Shown here: positions 56,677 to 64,000 of the stretch, one piece after another
How the letters are laid out: the number at the start of each line of letters is the position of its first letter
Numbering within the stretch: the first letter of the stretch is position 1
From: Morchella semilibera
Taxonomy: Eukaryota > Ascomycota > Pezizomycetes > Pezizales > Morchellaceae
DNA: 64,000 nt
Assembly (NCBI GenBank): GCA_009192285.1
Contig: WBVU01000010.1
Span: forward strand, 620,001 to 684,000
Reading direction: 5' to 3'
Notes under the pieces: model-generated
Told to the model about the DNA's origin: nothing
Databases searched by the model: none
The model's input: the letters and a program-made list of their open reading frames with translations, nothing else
Made by a program: the position numbers and the translations under genes

Positions 56677-58131
56677 ATGTCCGCCCAAGAAGCCTGGGTG
56701 TTTCCCGCCGCCCTTGTCGAGTTTCAACGACAGTTTAATGTTGACCCTATTGCGCTACATCGCAACCTGACCGCAATCTCGCAAATCCGGGACCGAGTCC
56801 TGGACGAAAGGAATCAAGCTCGGGCCGATCTAGCACATATGATAGCCGCCTGCCAAGATGCGGAGAATCGAGCCGCTGCTATTCCTGAACTTGAACAACA
56901 GGTGGCTGACCTGGAACGACAGCTGGCAGAGACCCGTCAGTTGAATACCCTGCTTACGGCGCAAGTCGCTCCCCCAATGGCTCCCCCTGTTCGTCAGGTC
57001 CACTTTGAGATTAATTCTCCTCCAGTTGCTTCTCCTCTGGTGGCCCCGCTCGTTGCTCCTTCCGTCGTTCCCCCTGCTGCTCCCCCTGCGGCTCCGACCG
57101 CCCCTCGTTCCGAGAAGGTCCCTGACCCACCTAAGTTTGATTGGAAGAGGGAGGAGCTTCGCCCCTCTGTTACCCAACTTCGCCTCAAGATGCTCGCCAA
57201 TCATGATCGTTTCCCTGCCGCCCAAGCCCGTCTTGCTTATGCTATTAATCTCCTCTCCGGTCGCACTCTTGCCCAGGTGATGCCCCTCGTTGTTGGAGGA
57301 CGCATTGATCTGGAAGATATTGAGGCCTTGATCACTATCCTGGAGACTGCCTTCGGGGATCCAGATCATATTGCTACGGCTGAACGAGAGCTCGAGCGCC
57401 TTACTCAAGGAAGCCGAGACTTCTCTACTTACTTTGCTGAATTTCAACGATTGGCTGCTGAAGTCAGGTGGAATGATGAAGCCAAGAAACATTCGCTAAC
57501 CCAAGGACTCTCTCGTGAGCTCCGCTCTGCTATGATCCACCATGACGTCCCTGCCGCCACTTCGGAATATGTTCTTCTACTCCAAAAATTGCCAGTGGAC
57601 AATAGGCTCCGGGATGCTCGTGCTAGAGATCGCCCCTCTCCCTTTGCCGCCTGTCAGCCCTTTGCTCCTTCTGTCCCTGCTCGTGCTCCTGCTTCTGCTT
57701 CTGCTGCTCCTGCTCCTCACCCCTCTTACTCTCCAGGTGGTGCGGTGCCAATGGATCTCTCTGGTGCCCGCCGCCCTCAACGTCGTGGCCCTATTACCCC
57801 TGCCGAACGTGCCCACCGTGCCGCCCAAGAACTTTGCATGTATTGTGGAGGTCCTGGGCATTTTGCCGCTGAATGTTCTGCTCGCCCTGTTGCTCGCCCT
57901 GCTCGTGTTGCTGCTACTTCTGAGGTCGGTGTACCTCCGGTTATGTCTGGGGCCGGCGCGCCTCCTGTTGTTAATCAAGCTTCTCGTCCTGTTTCTTCTC
58001 CTGGTTATGTTTTTGGGTTTCCTTTCGGTGCTTCTTCTTCTTTTGGCTCTGGCTCTTTGGGTTTGGGTTCTTCTGGTTCGATGTCCGCAACTGCCCCGGA
58101 TAAGTCGGGTTTTCACGAGGACCTGTCTTAG
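56677..58131 (+). CDS. gag of element C
   Basis: One open frame of 484 codons: coiled-coil-like N-terminus (residues about 25-95), Pro-rich linker, retrotransposon gag core (about 145-300) and one CCHC zinc knuckle (CMYCGGPGHFAAEC, about 388). It forms virus-like particles in the family. The start ATG lies 38 bp after the left LTR. Confidence 0.9.
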   Translation: MSAQEAWVFPAALVEFQRQFNVDPIALHRNLTAISQIRDRVLDERNQARADLAHMIAACQDAENRAAAIPELEQQVADLERQLAETRQLNTLLTAQVAPPMAPPVRQVHFEINSPPVASPLVAPLVAPSVVPPAAPPAAPTAPRSEKVPDPPKFDWKREELRPSVTQLRLKMLANHDRFPAAQARLAYAINLLSGRTLAQVMPLVVGGRIDLEDIEALITILETAFGDPDHIATAERELERLTQGSRDFSTYFAEFQRLAAEVRWNDEAKKHSLTQGLSRELRSAMIHHDVPAATSEYVLLLQKLPVDNRLRDARARDRPSPFAACQPFAPSVPARAPASASAAPAPHPSYSPGGAVPMDLSGARRPQRRGPITPAERAHRAAQELCMYCGGPGHFAAECSARPVARPARVAATSEVGVPPVMSGAGAPPVVNQASRPVSSPGYVFGFPFGASSSFGSGSLGLGSSGSMSATAPDKSGFHEDLS

Positions 58132-58160
58132 GTGGCTTAGGCCAGGTCCCTTCTCTTTCT

Positions 58161-61100
58161 TTGTCTGCTTCTGCTGCTTCTGGTGTCTCTGGTGAGAAGG
58201 TTTCGGATAACGATCATCTGGTTGTTTCATGTATCGTATCTGATAAGAATAAAACTGTCAAAACCTACTCACTTGTTGACACCGGGGCTTCCGGGTTTGC
58301 ATTCATTGATGAATCATTTGTACGCCACAAGGAAATCCCTACTATTCTTTTACCCAATCCCCGCGCCCTTCATGTTATCGATGGAAGAGAAATCTCCTCT
58401 GGTAGCATTACTCATATTGCCCATTTTTCTCTCCGCATCTAAGGTTATACCGAAAGGATTTCCGCCTATGTTACCCGCCTAGGACATTATCCATTGGTGC
58501 TAGGAATCCCCTGGCTGCGCCGACACAATGTTTCTATTAACTTCGCCGATAATTCGTTGACCTTCGGGTCCCCTCGCTGTCTCCAACGTTGCAATGATGA
58601 TCAAGTTCCCGCTTATGTTAAGGGAATCACCTCACCGCTTCCCGCTAATTACGATTTTGAGATTGTCAGCGCTGCCACCTTTGCCAAAACCACCCAGGGA
58701 CTAACTTTTTATGCCCTGTTCCTTGGTGGTTCTACGGAGTCGATACCCCCGGAAATTGCCAATTTGGTTCCCCCCGAATATCACCACTTTTGGCAACGGT
58801 TTGGAAAGGAAGGTCCCCAGAAGCTGCCACCGCATTATCCCTATGATATTCAGATTAACCTTCATGAGGGAAAGGAACCCCCCTTTGGTCCTCTATATAG
58901 TATGTCTCGAGATGAGCTGGCTGCATTGATTGAATACATTGACGATATGTTGAAAAAAGGGTTCATTGAGTCTAGATCCTCCCCCGCCGGATCCCCTGTG
59001 CTGTTCGTAAAAAAGCCTGGTGGTGGACTTCGATTCTGTGGGGACTATCGAGGCCTGAATGCGATTACTGTTAAGAATCGCTATCCCTTGCCGCTGCCCA
59101 AGGAAAAGTTTAATCAACTTTGCAAGGCCAAATGGTATACCAAGCCAGACTTGAAGAATGCCTACAATCTGGTCCGGGTTGCAGCTGGAGATGAGTGGAA
59201 AACCGCGTTTCGCACCAGAGTCGGCCATTTTCAGTATAAAGTTATGCCCTTCGGGTTGACCAATGCTCCTGCTGTTTTCCAGCATTTTATTAATGATACC
59301 CTTCGTCCCTTTCTGGACCGCTTTTGTACAGCTTATCTTGACGACATCCTTATTTATAGTAAGGATTTGGAATCTCATCGCGATCATGTCAATCAAGTCC
59401 TGCAAGCTCTTACCGATGCCGACCTTTCTTGCTCTCCTGAGAAATGCGAATTCCAAGTTAAAGAAGTAAAGTACTTGGGCATGATTGTTACCACCGAAGG
59501 CCTAAAGCTCGACCACAAAAAGATTGAAACCATTGTTAAGTGGGCTCGTCCCCTGAACGTTAGGGATATACAAGTGTTCAATGGTTGGGCAAACTTCTAT
59601 CGGCGTTTCATTAAAAACTATTCGGGAATTGTTCGTCCTCTTACTACGCTTACCAAGGGAAACGTACCGTTTATATGGTCCCTCGCTTGCGAAGGGGGAT
59701 TTGAAGGATTGAAGACTGCGTTTACTACTGCCCCGATTCTTCGACATTTTGACTTTGATCGCTGAGCCATCGTGGAAACGGATGCGTCAGACTATGTTTC
59801 AGGTGGTACTCTCTCTCAGTATAGCGATGGGAATATTCTTTACCCTGTTGCTTATTTCTCTGGAACTCACTCCCCCGCTGAATGCAATTACGAGATCTAT
59901 GATAAAGAATTGCTGGCTATTATTAAGTGTTTCGAGGAATGGAGAGTTGAATTGATGGGTGTCGCCGAACCTATTGAAGTCCTCAGCGATCATCGGAATT
60001 TGGAATTTTTCATGACTAAGAGAGATCTGAATCGCCGACAGGCACGCTGGTCAGAGTTTCTTTCGCGGTTTAATTATGTGATTAAGTATCAGCCAAGAAA
60101 GCAAGGGGGAAAACCGGATGCATTGACTAGGAGATCAGGAGATCTGCCTAAAGAGGGGGATGAACGCCTGACGCAGCAAAGTCAGACAGTATTGAAGTCC
60201 CATAATTTGGGTTTGTTGGCAGCCATTCCGGCTGTCCGAGGACAAGTCACCCCTAGAAAGACTTTTTGAACAGGCTTATGTCACTGACCCATTCCCAAAT
60301 AAAATCTTAGGATTCCTCCGAGATGGCGTTAGGCACTCCCGAGAGATTACCCTAGCAGAATGTTCAACTAGGAAAGGCCTCTTGACCTACCGCGGGAAAC
60401 TCTTTGTTCCAGACGATGCGCCTCTGCAATTGCACCTGTTGAAGGAACACCATGATGCTCCGTCTGCAGGCCACCCCGGGAAAGCCAAAACCTTTCAGCT
60501 CCTCGCCCGCTCCTATTATTGGCCAGGGATGCACAGTACAGTAGACCGTTATGTAAGAAATTGCCATATTTGTAGTCGAAGCAAGACCTCCCGCCATGCC
60601 CCTTATGGAGTTCTTCGTCCTTTACCGATTCCTCAGAGACCTTGGACACATATTTCCATGGACTTTGTTACAGGATTGCCGGAGAGTAGGGGGAGAGATG
60701 CGATTCTCGTGGTAGTTGATCGTCTATCTAAGATGAGGCACTATATTGCCTGCAATACCACCACCGGATCTGAGGATCTTGTACGCCTGTTTGTTGAGCA
60801 TGTCTGGAAGCTTCATGGTCTCCCTACTAGTATTTTTTCTGATCGGGGTACTCAGTTCACGTCCCGGTTCTGGAAATCTCTTTGCAAAATGCTAAAGATT
60901 AATGTCGCCATGTCCTCAGCCTTTCACCCCGAGACTGATGGTCAGACGGAACGAGTTAATGCGGTGATGGAACAGTACTTGCGGAGTTATGTATCCTATC
61001 AGCAGGACGACTGGGTGGACTGGTTACCGCTTGCCGAATTTGCCTCTAATAATCACCCCTCGGAAACAACTCAAGTTTCTCCTTTTATGGCTAATTATGG

Positions 61101-61815
61101 TTTTGACCCACGCTTTACCGAGAATTTAGCACTACCCCCATTTATTGATGTCCCCCAGGATACCGAAGCTCTTGTGGAAAGGATGACGGAAATTCATGAT
61201 CAGTTGCAAGTTGAGATGCGCTATGCCCAGGACCGACAGGAAACTAATGCTAATGCTCACCGCGTCCCCGCCCCGGTTTATAAAATAGGTGACGAGGTGT
61301 GGTTGAATGCTAGGAACATTCAAACTACCCGGCCTTCTCGCAAACTCGATTGGAAACGATTGGGACGCTTCCGGGTTAAGTCCGTTATTAGTCCCTACGC
61401 CTACGAACTTGATCTTCCATCCACTATGAAGATACATCCCGTTTTTCATGTGTCAAAGCTCGAGCCATGTGCTATGGATCCTCTACCGGGACATATTCCC
61501 CCTCCGGCACCTCCGGTGATTGTTGACGGTGATGAAGAATGGGAAGTTGATGAACTTCTAGACTCTCGCCTTCGCTACTCCCGACTGCAGTATTTGGTTA
61601 AGTGGAAGGGTTACGATGCACCAACCTGGGAGTACGCTGAGAATCTTACCAATGTCCCACGCTTGTTGACCCGATTTCATACGGCATATCCTACCAATCC
61701 GAGACCTAACGGAGTTCTCGCGGAGCTCGAACCTAATGAGAGGGCAACTATCACGGCTCCGCCTCCTGCACCTCGCCCTCCGCCAAGGCGTCTTCGGAAC
61801 AGGGTTGTGGGATAG
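58161..61815 (+). pseudogene. pol region of element C
   Basis: Protease (DTGASG near 58280), reverse transcriptase (about 58880-59480, YLDDILIYS near 59340), RNase H (about 59770-60120), integrase with zinc-binding and core domains (60450-61100) and a chromodomain (about 61540-61680), diagnostic of chromoviruses. Its end lies inside the right LTR. About three or four breaks. Confidence 0.9.
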
Positions 61816-62244
61816 TATCGGTCGAGGTCGGAAGTAGAATGAGAGATTAGGAAGGAGCTCGGGTAATGGAATGTAAGCGCTAGGAAGGATTGGGTAGTAA
61901 CGGATAGAATTGGGGTTATTGGGAATAGTATGGGTGGTACGGGAGTGTAGTAGTTTCTATGGGATTCTATGGTATGAGTCATTGGTGCGGGGGGATAGTT
62001 GTATATAGTATAGTGTTTGTTCTTTCCTATGTTTCTGCCTCTCTAGGCAACGTCTTCTTTCTGTTAGCAATACATTACTTTGGCTTCGGCCCTTCTGTTC
62101 CCACCTCGTCCACGAACCCGAACCTGAACCTGAATCTAAACCTGAACCTGCCTCGCCTTGGGTATATCCTGAGCCGATCCCATCCTGCCTCTGTTCCTGA
62201 AATCTACCCCGCCTCGTCCCTGAGTTTGACCCTGCCCCATTAGA
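61749..62244 (+). repeat. Right LTR of element C
   Basis: 496 bp, TATCACGGCTCC...CCCATTAGA. Same structure as the left LTR and the solo copy at 37256-37739. Confidence 0.9.
61975..61981 (+). promoter_or_regulatory. TGAGTCA site in LTR C
   Basis: Follows TTTCTATGGGATTCTATGG and precedes TATATAGTATAG by about 20-25 bp; the same layout as in family A and F LTRs. Function inferred from the Gcn4/AP-1 consensus. Confidence 0.5.
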
Positions 62245-62601
62245 ATTAGATGGTTTCCTTAGTTCTTTCTTTCTTTTCTCTCTGTCTCGTCTTCCTGTTA
62301 TCTCGGTACATGGGAATCTACTCCTATTTCTAAAGCCATAGCCTCTCGTACCAAATCCTCGATCTTCTGACAAGAAGAAACCCATAGTACCTCTCATCGT
62401 TCTCATTGAGGTCCATTCGGTCCTCACTCTCCCTGCCCTGTGCCCTTGTGTCCTTGCCTTTGCCTTTGCCTTTGCCTGTGCTTGTGCCTGCCCGGTGTTA
62501 CCTTTGTCTTCGTCGGTCTCCTCGTCGTTTAGGCTGTACCCCCCGAGTCCTTCTGGGTCATCATTATCATCTTCTTCTTTGCGTCAGGTTACTCCGTCAC
62601 A

Positions 62602-62804
62602 GAATCGGGGGCAGTGGCGGAGGAGCATCCAGGGGTAACTACGGGGTCGGGAGCCGGAGGGGAGACCAAGGAGATGGTGGCCAAAGTATCTTCAATAAGG
62701 TTGTAGGCCTGGCACCATTCGGCGCCATCCAGCTCATCAGGTACTGGATAAGCACCGATGAATGCCCGGAGGCGCTCCATCAGGGGAGCAAAGTCAGAGG
62801 ACAT
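62602..62804 (-). pseudogene. gag start fragment of element E
   Basis: Minus-strand fragment beginning with the ATG at 62804, directly upstream (in its sense) of the family A LTR insertion. Its leader connects to the primer-site-like motif at 62901-62915 and the left LTR. Confidence 0.75.
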
Positions 62805-62915
62805 GGTGATATTGTTGTGCCGGTTGGTTAGGGGTGGACGCAACCTAATCTTACGGGACGGGGTCGATGGCCAGAGGCTAGAGCAGATAGAGGGACTCCG
62901 GAGAGTCGGGCGCCA

Positions 62916-63343
62916 TTTACAGGGGTTAACGGGGGGCTTGGTAATTGACCGAGGCGAGCGGATTCACACGAGGGTACCAAGGGGCACAACCGAGAGTAGA
63001 AAACGAAAGTAACCTTTATAACCAAGTAGATTTTTAATAAGCGAACCACAGGAGAAACCAGGAAAGAACAAGAACAGGGAACCCAAAGAAAAGGGTTATT
63101 TAACAGGAGGTTGCGTAAGGAAAGAAGAAAAGGAAAGACAAAGGGAATCCCAGCGCCTATATATAGTGCTTCCTGCTATCGATTTCTAATCCGTACCATG
63201 GAACCCTATAGAAACCGAAAAAAATACTATCGCTTCCCGCAACCGATCATCCATACTAATCTCCGATCAACCCAACTTGACAAATCCCGATACAATTACC
63301 AATCACTCCTCCCATTCCCTAACGCCTAGACCACGCCGTGACA
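62916..63343 (-). repeat. Left LTR of element E
   Basis: About 428 bp in reverse orientation; sense starts TGTCACGGCGTGGTC, contains a TATATATAG box (about 63158-63166) and ends near AACCCCTGTAAA. It is followed by TGGCGCCCGACTCTC (62901-62915), which looks like a tRNA primer-binding site. Confidence 0.78.
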
Positions 63344-63399
63344 GTCAGTCAGAATAATAAGATTCATATAAATGCCATTCAGGAAGAGTATTCCATAAT

Positions 63400-64000
63400 G
63401 CCCACCCCGATAAGTTCATGGATAGGGTATATTCAGACCTTCAAGTTCCTAATCCAAAAGCTCTATATCATTAATATCGTCCTCAGTCAGGTAATCCCAT
63501 CCCTTTGGTGAAGGCGTTTGGGGCCTTTGGGTAGGCCCAGCTACGATTGCCGAAGGCCTATGAAGCACTGCACAAAGCCTTAAGGGTTTTGCCTCTGTGG
63601 CCCTAAGCCAACCTTCCAGCTCTTGATCGTCTCCGATCATCACATATTCCAGATCTGGGGGATAAGCTGCCTGCCCCGGGGTGCCGAATTGGACATTGCC
63701 TCGTAGAAGGCTCGAACAGCCCTATTAGGGCCCCCTGGAGTGGCCAGTGGGACTCGCTTCAGCGCGAGGGCTGCTAAATCATACATAGACATCACTTTGA
63801 GAATGCCGGTAAATGGCGTAAGCGACGCAATCCCATACCAGTCTTATGGACGGTACGTATCGCTTGGGATGGCAGTAGCCTTCTCTGGGTCAATAACATG
63901 TACAGTTATTGCGGGCCTGGAAGGTATTCCTAAATTCTCCTAGGACTTGAGTACCATCTTGTAATATCTCTCGTTATCCACCAAACTTTCCAAAGTTTCA
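63400..64000 (-). pseudogene. Family V gene copy 2 (partial, runs off the window)
   Basis: Minus-strand homologue of 47727-48950. Recognisable blocks are LGIPSRPAITVHVIDPEKAT, SMYDLAALALKRVPLATPGG, FYEAMSNSAPRG, LEGWLRATEAKPLRLCAVLH and RPSAIVAGPTQRPQTPSPKG. Several stops and at least one frame change occur, including a stop before LGIP at the same place as in copy 1. It sits just right of the left LTR of element E, so the two V copies flank that element in the same orientation. Function unknown; not a family I recognise. Confidence 0.6.

Larger units (their letters stand above)
55039..62244 (+). mobile_element. Ty3/gypsy chromovirus 'C', nearly whole, carrying a solo LTR
   Basis: LTR-retrotransposon with both LTRs (55039-56639, interrupted, and 61749-62244), gag, and pol (protease, reverse transcriptase, RNase H, integrase, chromodomain). 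The flanking duplication is GTTAG (55034-55038) / ATTAG (62245-62249), one mismatch. By eye the LTRs differ at about a dozen positions in roughly 490 bp, so it is comparatively young. About three or four breaks in pol; otherwise it looks whole. Confidence 0.92.
54765..62601 (+). repeat. Solo LTR, family A (copy 5), split by element C
   Basis: The two halves (54765-55038 and 62250-62601) together match a full family A LTR. The outer 5-bp duplication GAATC at 54760-54764 and 62602-62606 is perfect. Element C sits between the halves. The LTR itself lies in gag of element E. Confidence 0.92.
48957..63343 (-). mobile_element. Ty3/gypsy chromovirus-like element 'E', broken and heavily invaded
   Basis: LTR-retrotransposon fossil on the minus strand: left LTR 62916-63343, gag fragments (62602-62804, 54432-54759, about 53280-53402), an F-type LTR-like block (52962-53290), pol 52795-49182 and a truncated right LTR (48957-49179). 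It was interrupted by a family A LTR, element C and family B LTRs. There are about four or more breaks in pol alone. It is older than everything nested within it. Confidence 0.82.

Noticed and set aside
57542-58230. 217-codon frames on both strands over the gag of element C
   Set aside because: They are shadows of the GC-rich, Pro/Ala-biased gag frame; composition is Leu-rich or Arg-rich and homology lies only in the gag frame.
62406-62831. Leu/Pro-repeat open frames recurring in family A LTRs (also at 20132-19878, 21772-22032, 23526-23966, 27077-27283, 43859-43614)
   Set aside because: They arise from the hexanucleotide tract and adjoining LTR leader; frames are not conserved between copies and no domain is present.

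Overview
The window looks like nuclear DNA from a filamentous ascomycete (Pezizomycotina). Genes carry short introns (about 55-115 nt) with clear GT...AG ends, promoters are pyrimidine-rich, and the encoded families are typical of such fungi: a TGL-type patatin, a CHORD-CS protein, a secreted DUF3455 protein and a SURF4/Erv29 cargo receptor. The repeat load (Ty3/gypsy chromoviruses, a Tad1-like LINE, a piggyBac-like transposon and MITEs) would suit a repeat-rich genome such as those of Pezizomycetes (truffles, morels). That last step is inference.

Layout. Bases 1-18,400 are gene-bearing: patatin-like protein (+, 516-2254), CHORD-CS protein (-, 3107-4367), DUF3455 secreted protein (-, 6325-7194), a membrane-anchored Lys-rich protein of unknown function (+, 13522-14907) and SURF4/Erv29 (+, 16614-17821). 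The gaps hold at least four MITE-like inverted-repeat elements with TA or TTA target duplications. At 18,399 the character changes abruptly. From there to the end almost everything is transposon: a piggyBac-like element (18399-21243) split by a solo LTR, a broken chromovirus (23455-30246) itself holding two solo LTRs and cut off by a Tad1-like LINE (30247-36175), a 5'-truncated LINE (37892-39103), further LTRs, and a large nest at 49-63 kb. In that nest a broken chromovirus 'E' (minus strand) was hit by an LTR of family A, then by a nearly complete chromovirus 'C' (55039-62244), then by an LTR of family B.

The repeat half also holds two low-copy gene families that I cannot name with confidence. 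Family U (36197-40778 and 45540-46899, opposite strands) resembles DUF6532-type fungal proteins in outline. Its two copies share an intron position, and one copy has been split by an LTR, a LINE and probably a second LTR. Family V (47727-48950 and about 63400-64000, same strand) flanks the chromovirus nest.

For most solo LTRs I could read exact 5-bp target duplications, so the insertion order is well supported. Several LTR families share a promoter-like block containing TGAGTCA, the consensus for Gcn4/AP-1-type bZIP factors, about 25-30 bp before a TATA-like sequence. No tRNA, rRNA or CRISPR array was identified with confidence. A 205-base assembly gap lies at 55529-55733.
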